Shown here piece by piece: positions 45,843 to 53,573 of a DNA stretch of 64,000 bases. A program made the translations under genes and the position numbers. The first letter of the stretch is position 1; every line of letters begins with the position of its first letter. Origin of the DNA: JACCTH01 sp963761985 (GTDB taxonomy: Bacteria > Actinomycetota > Acidimicrobiia > Spongiisociales > ZC4RG35); the NCBI GenBank assembly GCA_963761985.1, contig CAVXIT010000003.1, positions 248,001 to 312,000 of the forward strand. Direction: 5' to 3'. Under the pieces are notes generated by a model, which saw only the letters and a list, made by a program, of their open reading frames with translations, was not told the DNA's origin and made no database searches.

Positions 45843-46218
45843 CTTCGATCGAGATCACGGGGCCGGTCAGCTCCACTGAGTCATACTGCGGATAGCGCGC
45901 TCGCAAGGCCGATTGGGCGTCGTCGTCGGCGGTTACCACGGTCGCTCGGCCGTCGATTCGCACCCACCACAGCCTGTTCCAATCCTCTTCGTAGTGATGG
46001 ACCAGAAGGCTGACCGACGGGTTCGATCGAATATTGGCCAGCCGGCGGAGGCGGGCGGTCGTCTTGGACTTCCCGTCGACTGCCGTAACGATTCGCCCCT
46101 CGCTCAGGGCGAACACCACCGGGACGAGATGGGGACTGCCGTCGGGATTGACGGTGGCCAGGATGGCTACTCGAGCGCTGTCTAGTTTCTCCGGGTCGAT
46201 TCCGTTTGGGACCTGCAT
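45814..46218 (-). CDS. PPOX-class F420/FMN-binding oxidoreductase
   Basis: 134 residues from ATG 46218. The split-barrel flavin-fold signature ARVAILATVNPDGSPHLVPVVFAL, then KTTARLRRLANIRSNPSVSLLVHHYEEDW and WWVRIDGRA, resembles Rv0121-like probable F420-dependent enzymes of actinobacteria. Use of F420 rather than FMN is inferred from the family; cofG in the window supports it. The longer extension to 46338 runs into the divergent gene. Confidence 0.82.
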   Translation of the reverse strand: MQVPNGIDPEKLDSARVAILATVNPDGSPHLVPVVFALSEGRIVTAVDGKSKTTARLRRLANIRSNPSVSLLVHHYEEDWNRLWWVRIDGRATVVTADDDAQSALRARYPQYDSVELTGPVISIEVTGSTSWSA

Positions 46219-46234
46219 GGACTCTTGCCCAAAT

Positions 46235-46253
46235 AGGCTAAAAGGCCTAGCCT
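46235..46253. promoter_or_regulatory. Inverted repeat between divergent PPOX and PH-like genes
   Basis: AGGCTA-AAAGGCC-TAGCCT forms a 19-base dyad in the 61-base gap between two divergent starts. It could be an operator serving both genes or a simple hairpin. No regulator gene lies next to it. Confidence 0.45.
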
Positions 46254-46279
46254 CAAAGGCAGGAAGGGAGGTGGGGGAA

Positions 46280-46591
46280 TTGTCGGTGTTTGCCGGGCAA
46301 TTAAATCGCAGCGACGAAGCCCCGATCAGGGGCAACATCCAGATCGAGGACGGTCGGGTTCGTATCTGGACCGACCGCCGTCGCCTCGTCTCGTGGGATC
46401 AAGCCCAGGTCCGTTGCGAACGAAGCAGCCCCTTCCGCTTCGATCTCACCGACGGTGAGGCAACCTATGAGTTCCATCCTGTCGACCCGGCCGCCTTCTC
46501 CGAGGCGATCGGCGCCGTGGTCGATCTCCGGCCCCCGAAGACCCGCTTCGGTCTCGCGGACCGGATCCGACAGGCGCAAACGCCAAAGTAA
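46280..46591 (+). CDS. Small PH-like-domain protein, unknown function
   Basis: 103 residues from TTG 46280, which has GGGAGG eight bases upstream; GTG 46271 is also possible. The whole protein looks like one beta-rich PH-like domain (IRGNIQIEDGRVRIWTDRRRLVSW, FRFDLTDGEATYEFHPVDPAAFSEAIG) close in pattern to the N-terminal domain of the membrane protein at 27770. No known function. Confidence 0.62.
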   Translation: MSVFAGQLNRSDEAPIRGNIQIEDGRVRIWTDRRRLVSWDQAQVRCERSSPFRFDLTDGEATYEFHPVDPAAFSEAIGAVVDLRPPKTRFGLADRIRQAQTPK

Positions 46592-46640
46592 TTGGCCCCA
46601 AGTAGCCGGATCTTGACGCGCCGGCCGCTTTAATTAGGCA

Positions 46641-47372
46641 GTGCCCACCCCCCATATCGCCGCCGAGCCTGGCGACTTCGCTGAATGCATCCTTCTCCCC
46701 GGCGATCCCTTGCGGGCCAAGCACATCGCCGACACCTTTCTGTCCGACGCGAAGCAGGTGACGGGAGTTCGCAACATGCTGGGGTTCACCGGCGCCTACC
46801 AGGGAATGCCGGTGTCGGTGATGGGGACCGGAATGGGCATCCCGAGCGCTTCGATCTATGCCACCGAATTGATCACCCAATACGGCTGCCAGCGACTGGT
46901 GCGGGTCGGTTCGGCGGGTGGGATCTCCAGTGCCGTGCAGCTCCGTGACGTCGTTGTGGCCACCGGGGCGTGCACTGACTCGGCGGTCAACCGGGCGCGC
47001 TATCACGGCTGGGATTACTCGGCCGTCGCTGACTTCTACCTCGCCCGAACGGCAGTTGCGGCCGCGGAGGCGCTCGACGTTCAGGTCAAGGTTGGCAACG
47101 TGCACTCGGCCGATCTGTTCTACAACCCGGTCGCAGAGGTGTGGGACGTGTTGGAGGGAATGAATGTTTTGGCCGTCGAGATGGAGGCGGCCGGGCTTTA
47201 TGGGGTCGCGGCAGAGAAGGGAGCGAGGGCCCTAGCCATCGTCACCGTCTCCGACCACATCCGCACCGGCGAGGCAACTACGGCGCTCGAAAGGGAACAG
47301 ACTTTCAATTCCATGGTCGAGATCGCACTGCAAGGGTTGTTGCTGGATCAGGAATCAGCTCAGCCCGGCTGA
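46641..47372 (+). CDS. deoD: Purine nucleoside phosphorylase DeoD-type
   Basis: 243 residues from a GTG. Trimer/hexamer-type PNP that splits purine nucleosides with phosphate. Motifs: LPGDPLRAKHIADT, GMGIPSASIYATEL, RVGSAGGIS, VEMEAAGLYGVAAEKG and TVSDHIRTGE with the catalytic Asp. A TTTAAT lies just before the start, so a leaderless transcript is possible, but no matching -35 is seen. The 3' end overlaps the convergent transpeptidase gene by 68 bases. Confidence 0.94.
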   Translation: MPTPHIAAEPGDFAECILLPGDPLRAKHIADTFLSDAKQVTGVRNMLGFTGAYQGMPVSVMGTGMGIPSASIYATELITQYGCQRLVRVGSAGGISSAVQLRDVVVATGACTDSAVNRARYHGWDYSAVADFYLARTAVAAAEALDVQVKVGNVHSADLFYNPVAEVWDVLEGMNVLAVEMEAAGLYGVAAEKGARALAIVTVSDHIRTGEATTALEREQTFNSMVEIALQGLLLDQESAQPG

Positions 47373-48057
47373 CATCTTCGCCGTACAGATAGACCGGCAT
47401 CCCGATCTTGAGTTTCGTTCGCAGGAAGTCCATGTCCTCGATGCCGACCCGAACGCAACCATGCGACGCCGGGAATGGCGGGACCGATCCTGAGCCATGC
47501 ACCGCGTAGCCGCCGTAGAAGTAGAACGGGGAGTAGAGAAATCCGAGATAGGACTTCCACCAACCGTTTCGCTGACGGCCAAACTCGAATCGCCCTTCGG
47601 GAGTCACGGCGTTGATGAGCCTTCCCCTGGAGTTGCGGTAGGTCTCGCCGTTGGCCGACGAAATCGGGAACACGCCGGTCACTGCTTCCGCTTCGATCAG
47701 ATAGAGCACCTGACGGCGTAGGTCGATCTCGATCCGGTCGGCCTCCGGTGCCGGTCCCGGCCCGAGGATCTCACGATCGAGCAGCTCCCAGTCCTCGGTC
47801 CGAAAAACACCGGTGCGCTCGAGGTCGTAGAGCTTCTGCATGGCGTAAACCGCGGCTCGTGTCTGGCGACCGAAGACACCATCTTTGCGACCCGGAAAGA
47901 AGCCGGCGTCCTCCAGCCGATGCTGGAGTTCCACGACAGTAGGTCCGCTCGAACCTGGCCTCAGATCGGGAGGAAGCGGGTTCGTGATCTCCTCACCCGG
48001 CACGCCAGTGAGGACTGCGCTGAGGACGATGGCGACCAGAGGCACAGGCAGCATCAT
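47305..48057 (-). CDS. L,D-transpeptidase with peptidoglycan-binding domain
   Basis: 250 residues. An N-terminal signal peptide (VPLVAIVLSAVLTGVPG) is followed by a PG_binding_1 domain (VVELQHRLEDAGFFPGRKDGVFGRQTRAAVYAMQK, split here only for description) and a YkuD catalytic domain with the motif HGSGSVPPFPASHGCVRVG, holding the catalytic His and Cys. It makes 3-3 crosslinks in peptidoglycan outside the membrane. The YkuD part lacks no key residue. It overlaps deoD by 68 bases tail to tail. Confidence 0.92.
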   Translation of the reverse strand: MMLPVPLVAIVLSAVLTGVPGEEITNPLPPDLRPGSSGPTVVELQHRLEDAGFFPGRKDGVFGRQTRAAVYAMQKLYDLERTGVFRTEDWELLDREILGPGPAPEADRIEIDLRRQVLYLIEAEAVTGVFPISSANGETYRNSRGRLINAVTPEGRFEFGRQRNGWWKSYLGFLYSPFYFYGGYAVHGSGSVPPFPASHGCVRVGIEDMDFLRTKLKIGMPVYLYGEDVSRAELIPDPATTLAVRSRPWN

Positions 48058-48134
48058 GAATTAAATCGGCATCCCTGACGGAGACTCAACGGTAGGTTCA
48101 ACGGCTCCCATCTGACTATTTGGGCCCTCTGCTC

Positions 48135-49880
48135 ATGACCGCACCCTCCTATCGCGCCACGCTAACTACATATCTCCGCCCTCTGCGCGGAAAGGTCGCC
48201 ACGCTCGCGGTCACCCTTCTGGCGTCGATCGGTTTGCAGCTCTACGTGCCTCAGCTCCTCGCCCGTTTCATCGATGAGGCGATAACTGAATCAGCGGCCG
48301 TGTCAGCGCTGATTGCGATTGGGATCGCCTATCTGATCGCGGGCCTCATCAACCAGGTGCTCGATGCCATCTCCTCCTACCTCGGCACGGACGTCGGCTG
48401 GATCGCGACCAATCGTTTGCGCGAGGACCTCAGCCGGCATCTGCTCGCCCTCGACATGGGATATCACAACGACACCACTCCGGGCGAGATGATCGAGCGG
48501 GTCGACGGAGACGTGACGGCCGTCTCGGATTTCATCTCCCGGTTTCTCGTGCGCCTGCTGGGCGCAGCCGTTCTCCTCGGTGGCGTGCTGGTCGTTTCCT
48601 GGTTGACCGACTTTCGGATGGGTTTGGCCCTGACCCTGTATGTCATCGGCGTGCTGGCGTTGCTGTGGAGCTTGCGCAACCTCCCGATCAAAGCCGCCGA
48701 GGAGGAGCGGGAGGTTTCCGCCAACCTGTACGGATTCATCGAGGAGCGTCTGGCGGGGATCGAAGACATACGCTCGCTTGGGGCGGGGCGATTCACGATG
48801 GCGCGCTTTGTCCCGGTCATGGAGAACTACTTCCGTCGCACCACTCATGCCTGGCGCAAGCGGGTCATTGTCTGGGTCACAGCCAACACCGTGTTCTGGG
48901 CTGGTGACGCCCTCGCGCTCGCGGTCGGCACCTGGCTAGTTCTGCGCGGCGCGGTCACCGTCGGTGCCGCCTTTCTGCTCCTGCAGTATGTCCAGCTCGT
49001 CCGCCGCCCTATCGAACAGGTGACCCAGGAGCTTCAGCAGCTGCAGAAAGCCGCCGGCGGCCTGATCCGGATCGACCAGCTGCGAAAACTGGAGAGCAGC
49101 CTCCAGCATGGCAACCAACCCGCCGGTTCCGGCCCCTTGTCCGTCGAGTTCGATGATGTCTCGTTTGCCTACGAAGACCGGTTGGTCCTCGACCGGGTGA
49201 GCTTCCGCCTCGAAGCGGGAACCGTCCTCGGACTGCTCGGCCGCACCGGTGGGGGCAAGACCACGATCACGAGACTGATTTCTCATCTCTATGAACCGAC
49301 CAGCGGGGTCGTGCGACTCGGAGGAAAGGATCTGCAGGCTCTTGACCCGCTGTCCCTGAGGGGCGCCCTGGGCGTGGTGACTCAGGACGTGCAGTTGTTT
49401 CGAGCGACGGTGAGAGACAACCTCACCCTCTTCGGCTCAGCCGGCAACGATGAGATCCTGGCCACGCTCGACCGGGCCGGCTTGGGGGAGTGGGTGAGAT
49501 CGATCGAGCTCGACACAGAGCTCGGCGCCGGGGGTCAGGGGCTGTCGGCGGGTGAGCAGCAGCTTCTCGCCTTCGCCCGGGTCTTTTTGCAGAACCCGGG
49601 CGTCGTCATCCTCGATGAACCGTCGTCGCGACTCGACCCCGCCACCGAGTCGTTGCTCGCGACGGCTACGCAGCGGCTCTTTGCCGGGCGCACGGTGATC
49701 ATCGTTGCCCATCGCCTCGAGACGGTTCGCACCGCGGATCAAATCATGGTCGTGGACGCGGGGCAGGTTGTTGAGCACGGCCGGCGCGAGGAGCTCGCCC
49801 TCGACCCGTTGAGCCGTTATAGCCAGCTGCTCGCGCTGGGCGGTTCTCCGGCCGAGGACCTCTTGGAGGACATCCGATGA
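48135..49880 (+). CDS. ABC exporter subunit 1 (TMD-NBD), heterodimer partner
   Basis: 581 residues from ATG 48135 (TTG 48120 is also possible). Six membrane helices fill about residues 20-300. The nucleotide-binding domain has Walker A GRTGGGKTT, signature LSAGEQQLL (degenerate; usually LSGGQ) and Walker B VVILDEPSSRLD with the catalytic Glu, and VAHRLETV. The stop overlaps the start of the next gene. With the partner's altered Walker B this is the pattern of heterodimeric exporters having one degenerate ATP site. Substrate unknown. Confidence 0.9.
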   Translation: MTAPSYRATLTTYLRPLRGKVATLAVTLLASIGLQLYVPQLLARFIDEAITESAAVSALIAIGIAYLIAGLINQVLDAISSYLGTDVGWIATNRLREDLSRHLLALDMGYHNDTTPGEMIERVDGDVTAVSDFISRFLVRLLGAAVLLGGVLVVSWLTDFRMGLALTLYVIGVLALLWSLRNLPIKAAEEEREVSANLYGFIEERLAGIEDIRSLGAGRFTMARFVPVMENYFRRTTHAWRKRVIVWVTANTVFWAGDALALAVGTWLVLRGAVTVGAAFLLLQYVQLVRRPIEQVTQELQQLQKAAGGLIRIDQLRKLESSLQHGNQPAGSGPLSVEFDDVSFAYEDRLVLDRVSFRLEAGTVLGLLGRTGGGKTTITRLISHLYEPTSGVVRLGGKDLQALDPLSLRGALGVVTQDVQLFRATVRDNLTLFGSAGNDEILATLDRAGLGEWVRSIELDTELGAGGQGLSAGEQQLLAFARVFLQNPGVVILDEPSSRLDPATESLLATATQRLFAGRTVIIVAHRLETVRTADQIMVVDAGQVVEHGRREELALDPLSRYSQLLALGGSPAEDLLEDIR

Positions 49881-51637
49881 CGGCTCTCACCACGCAACTA
49901 ACCACTCTGGGGGTGATCCGCGAGCTGATCCGCTATCGGCCGGGGCGGTTCTTCTTCTCTTTCTTGATGTGGACGGTCACCCACGGTTCCCCCTTGCTCT
50001 TCGGGATTCTCATCGGTGCGGTCTTCGATCGCCTGGCCGGCGACGCCGACCTGGCCGCCACGGCCTGGACTCCGGTGGCGATCTTCTCTGCATTGGCGAT
50101 TGGGCGCAACGGGATTATCTGGCTGGGCGATGTTGCCTGGGTCAAACATTGGAATGAGGTCACCCTGTTGGTCCAGCGAAACCTCCTGCGCTGGTTGCTC
50201 GAAGCCCCGCGCAGCCGGGTACTGCCGTTGTCGCCCGGGGAGGCAGTGAGCACTTTCCGCGATGACGTCGAGGATTTGTTGGAGTACCTGGAGAACTGGG
50301 TCGACATGGGGGGCCTGGTTCTGTTCGGGGTCGGATCGCTCGTGATCATGGCCGCGATCGATTTGCAGCTGACCTTGCTCTTGCTGATCCCCATCCTGCT
50401 GACGACTGTGATCACCCAGGCATTGGGTCCGCAAATCCGCAAGCGCCGGCGGGCGATGCGGGAAGCCACCGACGACGTCACCGGATTTGTCGGCGAGACG
50501 TTTGGTGCTGTCCAGGCCATCAAGCTCTTCCGGGCCGAGGAACCGGTGCTCTCGCGGTTTGCCGGCCTCAACCGGATTCGGCATCGGGCGGCACTGTCGG
50601 ACACTTTCCTCACGGAGTTGCTCCGCGGCGTCAATCGCAACATGGCAACGATCGCTATCGCGGTCGTATTGATTGTCGCGGCGTCGGAACTCAACACCGG
50701 CTCGATGTCTTTGGGCGACCTAACCGTGTTTCTCACGTACCTGCCGCGCTTGACCGACTACATGGCCTTCATTGGCGACATCATCGCTCAGCACCGTCGC
50801 ACCGGGGTTGCCTTCGAGCGCATCCGCCAGCTCGCCGTCGACGCTACTGACGCCGACCTGCTCGAGAAGACCCGGGTGCCGCTATCGGGTGCGCCTGTTG
50901 TCATCGACGAGGTCCTGGTGGACCCCACCCTGATCAACTTTGGGCCCCTACGAGTGCTGTCGGTCCGAGACCTGGGTAGGGAAGGGGTCAACTTCGAAGT
51001 TGAGCGCGGAAGCTTCACGGTCGTCACGGGCAAGATCGGTTCGGGAAAGAGCATGTTGGTGCGCGGGCTCTTGGGACTCATCCCAGCCCCCGGAGAGGTC
51101 CGCTGGAACGGCGAGCTGGTCGAAGACCGCGCATCGTTCTTCGTTCCACCTCGCTCCGCCTACACCGCCCAGGTTCCACGCCTCTTTTCCGAGTCGTTGG
51201 CCGACAACATTGCGCTGGGCCACAGGGCCGCCCGCGAGCGGCTCCGACAAGCGGTGCAGTTGGCTGTCCTCGACCCGGATCTAGAGCGTTTGGAACAGGG
51301 CCTCGAAACCATGGTCGGTGCCCGCGGAGTCAAGCTCTCCGGCGGACAGGTGCAGCGGTCGGCTGCCGCCCGGATGCTGGCTACCGAAGCCGAGCTGTTG
51401 GTATTCGACGATCTGAGCTCAGCGCTTGACCTTCAGACCGAAGCCGAGCTTTGGCGGCGGCTCTTCGAACAGCGGGAGGCGACCTGCCTGGTGGTGTCGC
51501 ACCGGCGAGCTGCGCTCGAACGAGCCGACCAGATCGTCCTGCTCGACCGCGGCTTGCTCGTCGGCAAAGGCACATTGGATGAGCTCCTGGCCCGGTCACT
51601 TCTCATGCGCGACCTCTGGGCGACCGGCGAGCGCTAG
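49877..51637 (+). CDS. ABC exporter subunit 2 (TMD-NBD), heterodimer partner
   Basis: 586 residues. Six membrane helices, then an NBD with Walker A TGKIGSGKSM, signature LSGGQVQRS and Walker B ELLVFDDLSSALD. Asp replaces the catalytic Glu, so this half has a weak ATP site, which pairs with the LSAGE signature of subunit 1 in the known TM287/288-type arrangement. H-loop SHRRAAL is present. ATGA overlap with subunit 1. Its stop is followed by palindromic repeat copy B. Confidence 0.9.
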   Translation: MTALTTQLTTLGVIRELIRYRPGRFFFSFLMWTVTHGSPLLFGILIGAVFDRLAGDADLAATAWTPVAIFSALAIGRNGIIWLGDVAWVKHWNEVTLLVQRNLLRWLLEAPRSRVLPLSPGEAVSTFRDDVEDLLEYLENWVDMGGLVLFGVGSLVIMAAIDLQLTLLLLIPILLTTVITQALGPQIRKRRRAMREATDDVTGFVGETFGAVQAIKLFRAEEPVLSRFAGLNRIRHRAALSDTFLTELLRGVNRNMATIAIAVVLIVAASELNTGSMSLGDLTVFLTYLPRLTDYMAFIGDIIAQHRRTGVAFERIRQLAVDATDADLLEKTRVPLSGAPVVIDEVLVDPTLINFGPLRVLSVRDLGREGVNFEVERGSFTVVTGKIGSGKSMLVRGLLGLIPAPGEVRWNGELVEDRASFFVPPRSAYTAQVPRLFSESLADNIALGHRAARERLRQAVQLAVLDPDLERLEQGLETMVGARGVKLSGGQVQRSAAARMLATEAELLVFDDLSSALDLQTEAELWRRLFEQREATCLVVSHRRAALERADQIVLLDRGLLVGKGTLDELLARSLLMRDLWATGER

Positions 51638-51644
51638 ACCCACC

Positions 51645-51709
51645 CGAAACCTAAGGCCCAAATTGATTACTTGAGCCGTGGTTTTCACGGCCTACGGCCC
51701 TAAGTTTCG
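51645..51709. repeat. Palindromic repeat, copy B (ABC/MBL convergent gap)
   Basis: It has CGAAACCTAAGGCC at one end and GGCCCTAAGTTTCG at the other, with the hairpin GCCGTG-GTTTT-CACGGC inside and CCCAAATTGATTACTTGA beside it. It is the inverse-orientation partner of the element at 24779. Both lie between convergent genes. Confidence 0.7.
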
Positions 51710-51714
51710 TTCAC

Positions 51715-52692
51715 CTAGGGGAGGTAGGTCACCTGCGGGCCGGCTTCCTGGCGAAGCCGTCCGACGACCACTAAGTGTTCGAGGTGGGCGATCGTTTCCC
51801 GCAACGCCAGGCGTTGATCCATCGGGCTCAGGTTGGGACGGAAGACCTGCTCCATCACCTCCCAGGCAGTCGTACCGAGGGGTTTTACGACTTCGCGCAT
51901 ATTGGCCAGCCGCCGTTGATGGTGAAGGAGGATCTGCTCGGCTCGCGCTGACCCGTGTTCGAGCACATCGCCGTGAGCGGGATAGGTGGTGGTCACGCCG
52001 AGCTTTTCGATCTTGCGCAGCGAGTCGAGGAACTCGCCCAGGACGTCGGGAAACAGCTCGTCGTACGCGACGAGAGGGGTGATGCGGGGGAGGATGTGGT
52101 CGCCGGCGAAGAGGCGGCCGGTGCGTGAGTCGCGCAGACAGATGTGCGCGGCTTCGTGGCCCGGAGTGAAGATCACCTCAAGGCTGCGATCACTGCCCAC
52201 CGGGACGAGGTCGCCCTCCTCGACGGTCTGATCCGGCTGGTCGATGTGCGGCATCCACCCGGGCCGGGGGCCGACATCGACGAAGGCGTCGAAGAATGGC
52301 GAAGCAACGCCGTGATTCATCGCCAGCTCGCGTGTTCTCCGGGCGAAACCCTCGCTGTCGTTGTAGCGGTCGATGAGCTTCGACGCTCGCTGGTGCATGA
52401 CCAGCCGCCAGCCGTATGTTGACGTGAGATGGGGCGCCATCCCGACGTGATCAGGGTGCAGGTGGGAAACCACAAGAGTGTCGATCGACTCGAGGTTGTA
52501 GCCGAGCTGGTCCAATCCGCCGATCAGAGCGTGGCGGCACTCGGGCGAGTCGACTCCGCAATCGATCAGCACCAATCCGTCGCTGCTTTCGATCACATAG
52601 GCGTTGACTGTTCTCGGACTGTGGAAGGGGAGGGGGAGAGTGATGAGCGAGATCCCCTGGCCGAGGGAAACGGCCGGGGGAACTTCACTCAC
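51715..52692 (-). CDS. MBL-fold metallo-hydrolase
   Basis: 325 residues. The metallo-beta-lactamase motif HLHPDHVG, then PGHEAAHICL and FAGDHIL and the last His in YPAHGDVLEHG, mark a zinc hydrolase with an additional C-terminal helical region of about 80 residues. It resembles the hydroxyacylglutathione-hydrolase-like group in actinobacteria. Substrate unknown. Its start overlaps the stop of dodecin by eight bases, so the two are probably co-transcribed. Confidence 0.88.
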   Translation of the reverse strand: MSEVPPAVSLGQGISLITLPLPFHSPRTVNAYVIESSDGLVLIDCGVDSPECRHALIGGLDQLGYNLESIDTLVVSHLHPDHVGMAPHLTSTYGWRLVMHQRASKLIDRYNDSEGFARRTRELAMNHGVASPFFDAFVDVGPRPGWMPHIDQPDQTVEEGDLVPVGSDRSLEVIFTPGHEAAHICLRDSRTGRLFAGDHILPRITPLVAYDELFPDVLGEFLDSLRKIEKLGVTTTYPAHGDVLEHGSARAEQILLHHQRRLANMREVVKPLGTTAWEVMEQVFRPNLSPMDQRLALRETIAHLEHLVVVGRLRQEAGPQVTYLP

Positions 52693-52915
52693 GACTCATC
52701 GACTCCCGCACCTTGAAGGTGATGTCGAGAACAACCTCAAAATCGGTCGGCACTCCGGAGCTGTCAACCTGGCCGGAGACGTGCGCCACATCAAACCGGG
52801 TGATGTCGCGTATGGTCACCGAGGCGCGGGCGAGCACAGTGCGGATGGCGTCTTCGATCGAATCCGACGAGCCCCCGGAGAGGCGAACAGTCTTGGAAAT
52901 AGTCATGGCATCCAT
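52685..52915 (-). CDS. Dodecin family flavin-binding protein
   Basis: 76 residues from ATG 52915 (52906 gives 73). The pattern ISKTVRLSGGSSDSIEDAIRTVLARASVTIRDITRFDV, VSGQVD, and FEVVLDITFKV fits dodecin, a dodecameric shell that stores riboflavin or FMN. The usual stacking Trp of the flavin site is replaced by Phe/Thr around TRFDV, so binding may be altered. It is small and lies ahead of the MBL gene. Confidence 0.75.
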   Translation of the reverse strand: MDAMTISKTVRLSGGSSDSIEDAIRTVLARASVTIRDITRFDVAHVSGQVDSSGVPTDFEVVLDITFKVRESMSRE

Positions 52916-52993
52916 TCTGGCGTACGATCCGGCCGCCAAACACGAGGGCAAATCCGCAAGAATGGGTGGAAGACCTATAAGCGAGGATTTCCG

Positions 52994-53500
52994 GTGACCA
53001 GCGACCCCGATCATCATGAAGTAGACGCCCAGACCACCCGCGACCGTGTGGTGGTCGATCGGAAAACATGGAGCCCCGCTCAGATCGTCGCCGGCGGAAT
53101 CGGGCTCTTTCTGACAGTGCTCGGGGCGATTGCGGCGCTACGGGTGGGGTTCGACTTCGACTCGACCGCCTCAGTGCTCGGACTTTCGCACACCTTGCTG
53201 ATGGCAGTCATCCACCTAATCGTGGGAATCATCTACCTGGTCACGGCCGGCAACGCCCTGGGAAGCCGAGCGGACACTCACCACGATGGGTCTTGTCCTA
53301 TGGCTTTCGGCCTCGTCTACGGCATCGAGAGTGAGTCTCTGGCCGGGCCCCTCGGCGGTGACAACCGAATCGGTTGGATCTACGCCATCATCGGGGTCAT
53401 CAGCCTGATTACGGCGTGGACCTCGCCAACGATCCATGTCCGGCGCGAAGCGACGGCCCGCCTTACCGATACGGTCCACGAGCAGGAACCACCGGTCTAA
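52994..53500 (+). CDS. DUF4383-like four-helix membrane protein
   Basis: 168 residues from GTG 52994 with GAGGA six bases upstream. After a charged N-terminus are about four hydrophobic segments (IVAGGIGLFLTVLGAIAALRV, LLMAVIHLIVGIIYLVTAGNAL, GLVYGI and WIYAIIGVISLITAW). The HLIVGIIYL pattern fits DUF4383. Function unknown. It lies 66 bases upstream of dnaE2 and is divergent from dodecin. Confidence 0.72.
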   Translation: MTSDPDHHEVDAQTTRDRVVVDRKTWSPAQIVAGGIGLFLTVLGAIAALRVGFDFDSTASVLGLSHTLLMAVIHLIVGIIYLVTAGNALGSRADTHHDGSCPMAFGLVYGIESESLAGPLGGDNRIGWIYAIIGVISLITAWTSPTIHVRREATARLTDTVHEQEPPV

Positions 53501-53527
53501 GAGAGCGGCGCTGGTGGCGGCCGAAAT

Positions 53528-53555
53528 TTGGTGGTCGGAAAGCGAGCGATATAGT
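53528..53555 (+). promoter_or_regulatory. Candidate dnaE2 promoter
   Basis: TTGGTG (53528-53533) and TATAGT (53550-53555) are 16 bases apart. A start near 53562-53563 would leave about four bases before ATG 53567, so the transcript would be close to leaderless and LexA would cover its start site. Confidence 0.55.
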
Positions 53556-53559
53556 TAGT

Positions 53560-53573
53560 CGAACATATGTTCG
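53560..53573. promoter_or_regulatory. LexA (SOS) box overlapping the dnaE2 start codon
   Basis: CGAACATATGTTCG is a perfect 14-base palindrome and matches the actinobacterial LexA consensus. The ATG of dnaE2 (53567-53569) lies within it. Confidence 0.93.

Noticed and set aside
46613..46634. TTGACG and TTTAAT as a deoD promoter
   Set aside because: The spacing of 10 bases is too short for a sigma-70-type promoter; only the -10-like part is kept as a remark.
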